DNA of 64,000 nucleotides. It comes from Cladochytrium replicatum. Taxonomy: Eukaryota; Chytridiomycota; Chytridiomycetes; Cladochytriales; Cladochytriaceae. Numbering within the stretch: position 1 is the first letter of the stretch; every line of letters begins with the position of its first letter. Under the pieces are notes generated by a model. It did no database searches. It saw only the letters and a program-made list of their open reading frames with translations, and was not told the DNA's origin. A program made the position numbers and the translations under genes. The stretch lies in assembly GCA_025526935.1 (NCBI GenBank), contig JAHLKD010000112.1, forward strand, positions 1 through 64,000, written 5' to 3'. This document shows, one piece after another, positions 11,543 through 22,092 of the stretch.

Positions 11543-12380
11543 GGGGAAAATTATCTTCATACATTGAGAGGAAAAATGATATTGACCTACTCATGAAGAT
11601 CTGTTGGTTGACATTATTGAGATTTAATAAAGAGAGCTTTTTTGGTTTCCAATTGCAAACAGTCTGCATTGCAAAACCATATCGATCAAGTAAATTTGGC
11701 TGAATGTGAGCTACTCTAAGACCATTGTCCAGTTTTGCACCATAGTGAGGAACAGAACTTCAACCATAGAGATAGACAGAACTTGTAGCATTTGTGATGA
11801 ACAGAACTTGCAGCATGTTTGACAGCTGAACTGGAGACTTACCATATTTGGAGTTTGATGTCAAACATTACAAATATCACTGGACAAATGATCGGAGCAT
11901 TTGTCTAATGACAGACAGAACCTAGACCATAGTGACGAACAGCACTTGTACCATAGTGACAAACTGAACTTGAACAATAGTGGTGATCAGAACTTGCAGC
12001 AGTGTGTGACAGCTGTGTAACTGTGTTCATCACTCGACAAAAGATCAGAGCGTTTGTCTAATGACAAACAGAACTTGGACCATAGTGATGACTCAGTGAC
12101 AAACGGAACTTGAATCAAGGTAACAAACAGAACTTGTAGCATGTTGATGGCTGAGTTCATCACTGGACTAAAGATGAGAGATTTTTCTAATGAGGAACAC
12201 AACCTGAACAATAGTGATGAACAGAACTTGTCGCAAGTGCTGAACAGAACTTAAACCATAGCGACGAACAGAACTTGTAGCATGTCTGACAGCTGCATCC
12301 ATCACTGAATGAAAGATCAGAGCTTCTGTCTAATTACGAACACAACTTTTAACCATTGTGATGAACAGAATCTCGGTCTT
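11543..12380. repeat. Degenerate minisatellite 3' of hAT-III
   Basis: Loose tandem repetition of a unit of about 28-60 bases built around CATAGTGAYRAACAGAACTTG and GATCAGAGC-TTTGTCTAATGA, clearest from 11715 to 12370. No coding capacity. It may be the subterminal repeat region of hAT-III, whose right tip could not be located. Confidence 0.6.
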
Positions 12381-12755
12381 CGCTGTGGTCTCTGGTAAAA
12401 CCTGATTTAAAGTTATATTCTTGAACATATTTCTAAATATAATTATTATAAATTATTTCAGCATATTGATTCTTTGAAAATCTTCATAATATGTCCAACC
12501 AATACATATCACCCGCTGGTGTAAAATTAAAATAAAAAGTATAAAACTTTTGTTTCTTCCTTTTTTTAGCACATATCTTTTGATGATAAACTGGATAACA
12601 AAAAGTAATTTTTTTGTATTTTTGAACAATATCATTTATTTATTTTGCACATACAATGCATAACAATAAAAACACCCAGAATGCCTTACAAGATGGTCAT
12701 GGACCAGCACATAGTGAAGCGCGCAGCATAAGGAAAATCAACAAAGCAAAACAGA
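12381..12755. other. AT-rich gap with one reversed dispersed tail
   Basis: No gene seen. At 12483-12513 there is the reverse complement of the tail motif GGTGATATGTATTGGTTGGA that also occurs at 36342 and 36439. The rest is A/T-rich unique sequence up to where Copia-2a similarity begins at 12756. Confidence 0.5.
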
Positions 12756-15700
12756 GGAATACTTCTCAAGTGTCCTTGAGGTATAGGAATGTCAGGTGTA
12801 CTCGATTTTGCTTTCTCATTTACATTGACATTGGGGATATTACGTCTCAACAAAGGATGTCTTCGCTGGGGATGAAATCTGTTTGTTGGAGTAACCATAG
12901 GTTGTTTGCCTTTAAGTTTGCGACGTTTGGCTTTGTGTGCAACAAATCCATAATCGTTGTCATCATCTTCACCAATCCATTGTAAATCTTCCAAATCACT
13001 TTGGGAATCATCTTCATTTTGTTCTTGTACGTGTTGTACAGAAAGTGGTACATAACTGTCATCGTTCATGTTTAACGAATGGTTATAGTCGTTGGTGGTA
13101 TAGTGCTCGTCATCAACATTTGAATCATGTTGGGACATAGGAGTAACATGCATTTGTGAGATATCCATTCGATGATAAAATCGTTGGTTGGGATCCAACT
13201 CCTCATCAGATGAGGTGTTAGCGCTATCATCAGAATCTGAGTCTGTAGTATTGTCATTATCGCTATTCATATCAGGTAAATTTGAAATATCAAAATGTTG
13301 ACCCTGAGGAATAGGATAGTGTTTGGTGAGGTCATTTAAAGTTTGTGATGTTGGGTTCAAGCCAACAAATACTCCCTCATGAAAAGTAAAATGAAAATAT
13401 TCGCTTATGCGTTTGGTATTAAGATTCAAAGCATGAATGATTTTCATATCTTCACCCTTGTAACCCAGAAATAGTCCTAGCTCTGACTTCTCTGATACTT
13501 TGCGACTAGACCTTTGTTCTGGAGCGATCCAGAGACTAACCAGGCTACCAAAGGTGTGAATGATTGCCGGATCAATCAGCTTGTCAAAGTAAACAGCATG
13601 TGGTACATTCTTAGTTCTAGAATGGTAAACACAATTTTTGACAGTCGCAGCATAAAGGATGGCAAATTTGATGAACTGTAAAGTATGTGGAAGACCAGCT
13701 GTTTTCAGCATAGACTTGTACATCTCCTTCATTGAACGGACATTCCGTTCAGCAAGACCATTCAGCTCTTTGACTGATGCAGGTGAAGGATGTGCATGTA
13801 TGCGTGGTACCTTGTTACTACACCAAGTCAAGAATTGGTTTGACAATAGTTCTCCAGAATCGGATCTCACTTCATAGACATGAAGTGGCAGAAATCTATT
13901 TTCAACATCTGCGATGTGTCTTAGCATACTATCAGAGGCTTCGCTCTTTCGTTGCAAGAAGTAGATTGTGATGTGAGAACTGTATTCATCTACGATAATC
14001 TGCCAGTGACCTATTGTTTTGCCATTTCGGACAATTGGTACTGCATCAGTATGTAGGCGATATAATTTCCTCAGTGCTGGACTTAGCGTCGAGTAAATTG
14101 GAGTTTGTACAGCCTTAGTCTGATTGCAAATTATGCAGTTCTGTAAAATAGACGAGTTAACAAAATCAAGTGCATCACTCCTGACTTTGGGCAGTTTCTT
14201 TCCCAGAGAATGTAAAGTTTGCAGGATTTTCCGCAAATGTATGTGACCAAATTGCTGGTGTAATCTAGCGAATTTGTTGATGGTCACAGCTGAAACGTTG
14301 TTTACTCCATTATCAGCCATTGTTTGGGAGTATAGACTTAATGTTGCAGATGAAGCTCCGTCTAAAACTTCACCCCCGTAATTTCTAGTTTTGTTAGAAT
14401 CTTTTGGGAAAACATTGTTGTCCTTCACTGTGTCAAACCTTACACCAGACGTGGTTGTCTGCTGCTCTTGGGCAGTGTTTGTAGTGGTACCAGGTAAAAC
14501 ATTCTGTTTGCCAACAGAGAGTGCAGAATTAGAAAGATTCGTCAAAATAGCTGCACCTATTTTGGAAGAGTGTTTAAGTAATGGATTAGTGGTATCCAAA
14601 CTTCCATGAAGATAATATAAACCTCCACGTCTTAAACCAATGGTAACACATTGTTCAGTTCCTTTGTTTGACAAATAGACTTTGTCTTTGGTGAAACTGA
14701 CTATATCACCTTCATCCCCGATGATGCTATAGACAGATATCAGTGTATCCTCTAAATCGGGAACAAAAAGTGCGTTTTGAATGTGTTTTATTGAACCATT
14801 TGACAAAACAAGTGCAATATCTCCATAGCCTTTAATAGGAATGGGATGATTGTCTGCCAAGTAAACATCTCCTGCATCATTAACGTAAAATAAATTCTTG
14901 AATGCATGTCTGTCTGGAGTCATCCAAGCAGTAGCACCAGAGTCAATCAAACCGAGAGGTTTGGCATTTACGTGTAGATTGCAGTTGGTACTCTTCAATG
15001 CTGTGATAATAGAGGGATGTGTAAAATCCACAATATTATTAGCTTTGAAGATTGAAGAGAACGATTTGATTGATTGTACCTTGCTGGAAGGTTCTGATTC
15101 CTGAGAATCGATATCCATGTTCTGGGATGTTGAGGAGGAAGCACGAGATGCCTTTATCTGTTTCCATTCCTCATCATTCAAACTTTTGGCTAGTTTGCGT
15201 TTCCTGCAGAAATTCTGCGTGTGGCCAGATTTGCCACAGAAATCGCAAGAGAATTTGTTGTTCTTCGCATCCTTTGATTTTGATGCGGCACGATTGTTTG
15301 CAGTCTTACTGTTGGCATTTCCTTTATGTGAGGAAGCATGTTTCTCAATCAAATGTTTGAGTTGTTTACACTCTGCAGAAGAATGAGAAGAGTTGGGATG
15401 TAAAACACAAACCTCATGAGCAGCATGAGCTTTCGGTAGTCTTTTGGTCTTTGCTCGCATGGCTTTGCCTTTGATTTGAGGTGAATCTGAAGGAGTGTAA
15501 TCGCGAGTTACATCCATTTGAATGATTTCTCTCCTCTCAGCAAGTAAGTTCTGCATTGTTCTCAGGTAATGGTGTTCTGATTGTATCTTCTGACCAGAAT
15601 CATCCTCATCATCAAGTAGATCAGGTTCATACTTTGTGAAAGTGTCCATTGAGATGTCTCTGAGTAAAATCGAAAAGGATTGTAGATTGATATCAGGTTC

Positions 15701-15840
15701 ACTGATCTTTGAGCAAACTCGAGTGAGAAGTTCGTGAATAACAGCTTCAGCCGGTTGGGTTGAAAGCTTTTCCTCGGTGAGTTGAATCAGCTCAGCAATG
15801 AATGATTTGACTTCAAGTGCATCTTCACCGTTGGAGCAAG
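12756..15840 (-). pseudogene. Copia-2a gag-pol ORF (truncated before RT)
   Basis: Open from about 15840 to 12756 on the minus strand. The gag part continues the frame DRFKALACSNGED, out of frame with the N-terminal gag frame at 16368-15885. Protease D is in DSGAT. The integrase has an HTD / RSDSGE / LAERN triad, an unusual but recognisable DDE set. The distal end is an internal truncation and not a natural stop. Confidence 0.85.
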
Positions 15841-16428
15841 CTAGAGCTTTGAAACGGTCTTCCCAATGGCGGCTCTCAAAGTCTTCTGCCGTTTAGCTGC
15901 GTAAATTCCGCGTAAAGCAGCAACTCGTTCAACGGCATTCTGATGTTTTTGTACTAAATTGATGTCGACCTCCGGAAAACAATCGGCAAGACAACTGTTT
16001 GCAATGTTGTTGTGTCCTTGAGATCGTTCGTACATCTGTAATTCAGCGCGATATGATTGCAATTGTCGATGATTGTCATTCACAATTGTGTTGTACTCTT
16101 TCAACGCTACGTCGTACTCTTTAACGGCATAATCAAAGTCATTTGTTGTGTCGTATTCTTCGAGTGCAGATGGTTGTTCAGGCCGTTCAGGCTCCTCTTC
16201 TTTCACAAAGTCTTCCGGCTTTGGGTAGGGCGACTTTGTGAGCAAAGTTCCAGCTTCTCCTTTCGAGTTTGCATAATTCTGAACGATCTTCATGTATTTA
16301 TCGAACTCCCCAAGCGTTTGCCCAGCGAACGGCCTTGGTTTTCCGTCGCGGTCGTCGTTCTTAGGCATACTGTAAGCGTTGGAGATCTGGTGTTGATCAG
16401 GGGAAGCGCCTTGTGGCAATAACTATTG
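12756..16428 (-). mobile_element. Copia-2a internal region (gag to integrase/linker), RT missing
   Basis: Read on the minus strand: gag from ATG 16368 (MPKNDDRDGKPRPFAGQTLG), a one-base frameshift near 15885, then a long frame to 12756. The latter holds a zinc knuckle (CDFCGKSGHTQNFC), protease (LIDSGATAWMTPD), the integrase finger (HLRKIL...CIICNQTK), the integrase core (HTDAVPIV, VRSDSGELL, KELNGLAERNVRSM) and an acidic linker with many Asp/Asn. Similarity to the other 2a copy (24158 onward) stops at ..GHLR-IP, just before RT, so RT and RNase H are deleted. The untranslated leader reads CAATAGTTATTGCC after the LTR. Confidence 0.9.
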
Positions 16429-16689
16429 TGTCGAAGTTTGGTTTGAGGGCGATGTGATTTGATCAGTTTAAGTGCTGCTGATCTGGGACTTGCGCTAGAG
16501 ATAGTCCTCAGGTTGATCTGTGTATGTGCAGAGTTTCGTGTTTCTCCAATCACGCTCTTGCGCCACAGCCACCCGAAATCACATATCGCCACAGGCTCTT
16601 TGAATTGTGCAAACAATTCAAATATACTGTCGTTTCGGCTTTTATAATTAACCTGTGGCTATAGATATATGGAAATATCTGATATAAAC
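16429..16689 (-). repeat. Copia-2a LTR, 3'-proximal part only
   Basis: Begins TGTCGAAGTTTGG in plus orientation (the LTR ends CTTCGACA) and matches 29639-29900. It is cut at 16690 by a Copia-2b LTR. Confidence 0.85.
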
Positions 16690-16982
16690 TGTTGAACAAA
16701 GCTGTGGTCTGGATCCTCAGGTTGTGTGTGTTGCTAATTCACGGGTTGATGTTTCTAAGAGATGAATAAAGAAGATTGCGAGTCACAAGTACTAGCGCAA
16801 GAGAATGCTCCTTGTGTGTATCGCCACAGGCTCCTTAAATAAGTGTACTGTCGTTTTGGCTTTTCCTTCCGGAAGATCTGGATCGAAGCGATAAGGTTTG
16901 ACTCTTCTTCTCACAGGCGTAGCGAAGCATAATCATGCTAAGCTGTGCGTGAGATCTAGCTCTCCTCAACAGGATTGTTCTC
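16690..16982 (-). repeat. Copia-2b LTR fragment
   Basis: Starts TGTTGAACAAAGC at 16690 and matches the first half of the 28918-29506 LTR. It is interrupted at GGATTGTTCTC by the Giant left tip at 16983. Confidence 0.9.
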
Positions 16983-17165
16983 TAAGGATCGGCGGGTTTT
17001 AGGGTCTTTCGGGTCGGGTCCGGGTCCATTGACTAAATGTACCCGACCCGAGTGCCGGGTTTTCATGGAAAATTTTCGGGTCGGATCCGGGTCGGGTATC
17101 GGGTCCAGTAGGAAAACCCTTCTCGGGGCAAAAGTCAGACCCGAGTAAAACCCGATGTGATAGAG
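16983..17165 (+). repeat. Giant left terminal block
   Basis: About 180 bases of GGGTC/GGGTT words. Near the tip there are five GGG runs separated by 5, 6, 2 and 3 bases, a canonical G-quadruplex pattern on the plus strand. Copies of this end are at 39741 (+), 45580 (-) and, diverged, 34985-35160 (-). Confidence 0.88.
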
Positions 17166-17194
17166 AATCTAAAACGAAGCTATTGTTCTTTCTG

Positions 17195-18350
17195 TCCACG
17201 CGGACACTTTCCAAGAAGACGCAATATACGTTTTGTATGTATCAAACAATTTTGCATCACAACGGACATCAAGGCATGTATTTTCTGTCCACCCGGACAC
17301 TTTCTCAACTCATTGACGTACTTCAGTTATCTCTACCCAATACAACTAACCTCTCTATCAATGTTACTAGCAATAAGATTCTGTCCACCCGGACACTTTC
17401 TTAACTCATTGACGGTACTTGAGTGATCTCTATCAAGTACAACTAACATCTCTATCAATGTTACTAGCAATAAAATTCTGTCCACCCGGACACTTTCTCA
17501 ACTCATTGACGGTACTTCAGTGATCTCTATCAAGTACAGCTAACCTCTCTATCAATGTTACTAGCAATAAGATTCTGTCCACCCGGACACTTTCTTAACT
17601 CATTGACGGTACTTGAGTGATCTCTATCAAGTACAAACTAACATCTCTATCAATTTTACTAGCAATAAAATTCTGTCCACCCGGACACTTTCTCAACTCA
17701 TTGACGGTACTTCAGTGATCTCTATCAAGTACAGCTAACCTCTCTACCAGCAATAAGATTCTGTCCACCCGGACACTTTCTTAACTCATTGACGGTACTT
17801 GAGCGATCTCTATCAAGTACAAACTAACATCTCTATCAATGTTACTAGCAATAAGATTCTGTCCACCCGGACACTTTCTCAACTCATTGACGGTACTTCA
17901 GTGATCTCTATCAAGTACAGCTAACCTCTCTACCAGCAATAAGATTCTGTCCACCCGGACACTTTCTTAACTCATTGACGGTACTTGAGCGATCTCTATC
18001 AAGTACAAACTAACATCTCTATCAATGTTACTAGCAATAAGATTCTGTCCACCCGGACACTTTCTCAACTCATTGACGTACTTCAGTTATCTCTACCCAA
18101 TACAGCTAACCTCTCTATCAATGTTACTAGCAATAGGATTCTGTCCACCCGGACACTTTCTCAACTCATTGACGTACTTCAGTTATATCTACCCAATACA
18201 GCTAACCTCTCTATCAATGTTACTAGCAATAGGATTCTGTCCACCCGGACACTTTCTCAACTCATTGACGTACTTCAGTTATCTCTACCCAGTACAACTA
18301 ACCTCTATCAATGTTACTAGCAATACGATTCTGTCCACCCGGACACTTTC
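17195..18350 (+). repeat. Giant left tandem array, about 12 units of about 97 bp
   Basis: Units start with CTGTCCACCCGGACAC at about 17284, 17380, 17477, 17575, 17671, 17760, 17858, 17947, 18045, 18140, 18237 and 18330. A more distant unit lies at 17195. The first 13-16 bases of each unit are themselves a short palindrome (GTCCACCCGGAC). Variants with CTCAAC or CTTAAC alternate, so the array grew partly as dimers. Open frames through it are artefacts of unit length. Confidence 0.92.
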
Positions 18351-18470
18351 CAAGAAGTCACAACGGAAGTTCTGTAACAAACAATTTCTACCACGACAGA
18401 CCTCGAGAGCTGTGCTTTCTGTGCACCTGGACATTAGAGTCGGTAACGTTCCAGCCACACCACAGCAAAA

Positions 18471-20907
18471 ATGGACGCCGCCTTTGTTAAACCAAAGCGT
18501 AAGGCAGCGTCCGACGCAAGCCAAAGACTGGTGGACAGTCATCCGCTTGACACACGGAAGCGAAGTCTGCCAGCCCCCCAAATTTCAGAGGCGTCCAGCG
18601 AGGGGAACATCATGCAGGACAAACGCAGACGTGGATCAGGACACGGTGGCAACAACAGCGCTCGAGAGCCGAGCTCCACATCTTCTTCCAATGACTCCAG
18701 CGAGGTGGGCCCGGCTTCTCAGCATGCACCACAGCTTCCTGCCGACGTTAGTTTTGCTGACTCTTCAGTGCGACAGGAGCCTGCAGCTGGATCAGTTCAA
18801 CCATCAATGCTTTCATCAGACGCAGATGTTGATAGCATGTCGGACTGTAGAGGTAGTCGAGGCGGCATAGCGAAGGATTACTATAAGGTTGATAATGGTC
18901 TGAGAACATGTTTGGTTGCGAAATGCAAGTGGAGCCAGAAGGTCGATAAGACGGGATCAACAAAAAACTTCCTCCGGCATCTGAAAAACCACCATGGAAG
19001 TATTGCCAGGTCGCTTGGACTGTTGGACATCGTCCCCAAGGGACAACAGACATTGAATTTCGGCTCGCAGGAGAAGGAGCAAAACTTTGTGTTCAATCCA
19101 GACGTAGCGTGGCGGTCGATTTTGGACTGGATTGCTGCAGACAATCAGGCTTTTACTGTTGTGGAGAACGAGTTCTTTGTCAGCATGCTGAAGACTTTTC
19201 AGCCAAACTATACACCAAAGACGGCAAAAGCAGTGAAGCAAAAGGAGATGGATCTTTACGATAGGCAGAAGGAGCTCATTAAAGGTCTGATTGTTGGTTC
19301 GCCTTCAAAAGTATCAATAACAGCTGACTGTTGGACATCGAAGAACCAGATTTCTTTTCTTGGAATTACTGCCCACTTCATCACGAAAGAATGGGAGCCA
19401 CAGGACTTGCTGCTGCAGATGATTCCGATGGTTGGAAAGCATGAAGGCGTCGCCATGGCTAGTCAGCTTGTCAAGTGTCTGGATGAATTTGGCATGCTAT
19501 CGGGTGAACGCTTATTGTGCATTACAACCGACAACGGTTCAAACAACTTTACCATGAGTGCTAAGCTGGAGACGCTCTTGGAAGATAGGGATATTGCGTG
19601 GTCTGCAGAAACTCAACACATGCGGTGTATGGCACACATTATCAATCTTGCAGCAAAGGATTTTATCGATACAGTCGCGCCCGCAGGGGACACAGTCGCA
19701 AATGACGATAACTCCGGCGTTAATGTCATAAACCTTCTTCGACGGCTAGTCAGAGGAATCCGGTCTTCCCCAAAACGACGAAGCTCATTTATTGATTCGT
19801 GCCGATTTGTGAAACTGGTTCCTCTATTACCAATTATCGATGTGACAACTCGCTGGAATAGCACGTTCTATATGGTCAAACGAGCCTTACAGCTACGAGA
19901 GGCAATGGACAAAATATGCTGGATTGAAGATTCTTTGAAAGATTGGTCAATAAATCCAAAGCAATGGGAGGTCCTACAGAAGATCCGGGATGGTTTGAGT
20001 GTTTTCGAGGTTATATCAAAGGCAATCAAGGGGTCTAGATATCCAACACTTCCGCTTGTTATTCCATTTTACAACGATCTTATCGATCAACTGGAGGACC
20101 TAGAGGATGCAGAATTAGATGAAACTTTCACCAAAGCATTTCAAAATGCACTAGATAAGCTGAGAATATATTACTCAATCGCTAAGAGCCCGTGTTTAGC
20201 AGTTGCTACGGTACTCGATCCTCGTTTTAAGGATCAATATTATCGATTTTCAAAGGCTTGGGAGAAAGATGTAGGAAGGGATCAGGTCACCCTAGTGCGG
20301 AAAGTCTGGGAGGAATTGTATAAGTCACGGAAAATCAAGAACAGTGGTGCCGATGTTTTTGGAAACACGCCAGAACGTCGACACGATTCGAGCGGAGCTT
20401 CCGGTGATAGACAGAAAAAATACGGACGCTGAACGCTTGAGAGCCATTAGATCCGTTTTCATCTGGCAAGAAGAGATTCCTGAGGAAAAAGATGAGCTGG
20501 ATCGCTATCTTGGCGATCAGGTACTCCGCGGTATTGATTCTGATGGGAAGCCAATCAATATTATGGACTGGTGGAAGACCGTTGGAAGTGTGAACTTTCC
20601 AGCCCTAAGCCAGATGGCAATGGACTATTTAGGAATACCAGCAACAAGCGCTCCAGTCGAACGAAAGTTTTCAGCCAGGGTTGATTTGGTACCTGCAACT
20701 CGCAACCGCCTTGCTCCAAGAACAATAAATGCGTTGATGTGCCGTCATGACTGGTTGCATCAATTGAGTGCTGAAGAACCGTTCAAAAATGATTCCCTAG
20801 ATTCAAAAAGTGATGTTAGTGAGGATTTTGTAAAGGTGCATAATTTTGGCGAGGATTTTGATGTGGTATTAGAGTTGGAAGCAACTGATGATAACCCACT
20901 CTTTTAA
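18471..20907 (+). pseudogene. ORF A: BED-finger hAT transposase (one-base frameshift)
   Basis: ATG 18471. Frame 1 runs to a TGA at 20430-20432; the remainder reads in the next frame to 20907. Order: Ser/Arg-rich N-terminus, BED zinc finger (CLVAKC ... FLRHLKNHH, residues about 143-175), first catalytic Asp region (SITADCWTSKNQISFLGITA, about 280-300), CITTDNGSNNFTMS (about 345-360), CMAHIINLAAKDF, DVTTRWNSTFYM (about 455), TVLDPRFKDQYY (about 580), then the dimerisation region SAPVERKFSARVDLV and RHDWL. The frame break is an extra T at about 20420: six A then TACGG, where the minus-strand copy has seven A then CGG. The encoded protein would cut and paste the element in the nucleus. Confidence 0.9.
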
Positions 20908-20937
20908 ATATAAATTGTTGTTTAGACTGTTCATCTG

Positions 20938-21940
20938 TTGAAGTACCGTCCAGGAGTTGAGAAAGCGACCGCCTGGACAGAATCCTATTACAAGTAGTAT
21001 TTGTAGAGAGGTTGGTTGTACTTGATCGAGATCAGTGAAGTATCAGTGAAGTACCGTCAATGAGTTGAGAAAGTGTCCGGGTAGACAGAATCTTATTGCT
21101 AGTAACATTATTAGAGAGGTTAGCTGTACTTGACAGAGATCACTGAAGTACCGTCAATGAGTTGAGAAAGTGTCCGGGTGGACAGAATCCTATTGCTAGT
21201 AACATTGATAGAGAGGTTTGTTGTATTGGGTAGAGATAACTGAAGTACGTCAATGAGTTGAGAAAGTGTCCGGGTGGACAGAATCTTATTGCTAGTAAAA
21301 TTGATAGAGAGGTTAGCTGTACCTGATAGAGATTACTGAAGTACCGTCAATGAGTTGAGAAAGTGTCCGGTTGGACAGAATCGTATTGCTAGTAACATTG
21401 ATAGAGAGGTTAGTTGTATTGGATAGAGATCACTGAAGTACCGTCAATGAGTTGAGAAAGTGTCCGGGTGGACAGAATCTTATTGCTAGTAAAATTGATA
21501 GAGAGGTTAGCTGTATTGGGTAGAGATAACTGAAGTACGTCAATGAGTTGAGAAAGTGTCCGGGTGGACAGAATCTTATTGCTAGTAACATTGATAGAGA
21601 GGTTAGCTGTATTGGGTAGAGATAACTGAAGTACGTCAATGAGTTGAGAAAGTGTCCGGGTGGACAGAAATCTGGGAGACTGAGTGTCACTGTGTCTGTC
21701 TGGGTAGAATAGGATTCTGTCCCCCCGGACACTTTCTCAACTCATTGACGGTACTTCAGTAATTTCTATCAGGTACAGCTAACCTCTCTATTAATGTTAC
21801 TAGCAATAAGATTCTGTCCACCCGGACACTTTCTCAACTCATTGACGGTACTTCAGTGATCTCTATCAAGTACAGCTAACCTCTCTATCAATTTTACTAG
21901 CAATAAGATTCTGTCCACCCGGACAGAATCCTCTCTATCA
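20938..21940. repeat. Giant central array: reversed units, turnaround, forward units
   Basis: About seven reversed units (20938-21667), a turnaround at 21668-21715 (CTGGGAGACTGAGTGTCACT), then two to three forward units to about 21935. The region is a large imperfect palindrome between the two genes and shares units with the left array. It would act as 3' region of ORF A and 5' region of ORF B. Confidence 0.9.
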
Positions 21941-22092
21941 ATGTTACTAGCCAGTTTCTTCCCTAGCTTATTATTATTTTCAGATCGGGTAGAAAACTAT
22001 AGTGTCAGGGAAGTATTATAGCATACATTCCTGTAACATTCCGGCTAAGAACACCGGGCCAGTATCTTCCCACGACAAACAGTACAAACACC

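Noticed and set aside
17195-18350. CRISPR array
   Set aside because: Whole units repeat, including the parts that would be spacers, and the setting is eukaryotic with hAT transposase genes.
17985-18400. Long open frames through the 97-bp arrays (repeating CPPGHFLNSLTYFSYLYPIQ)
   Set aside because: They arise from unit length and composition, occur in several frames and on both strands, and lack any start or domain. Treated as repeat DNA.
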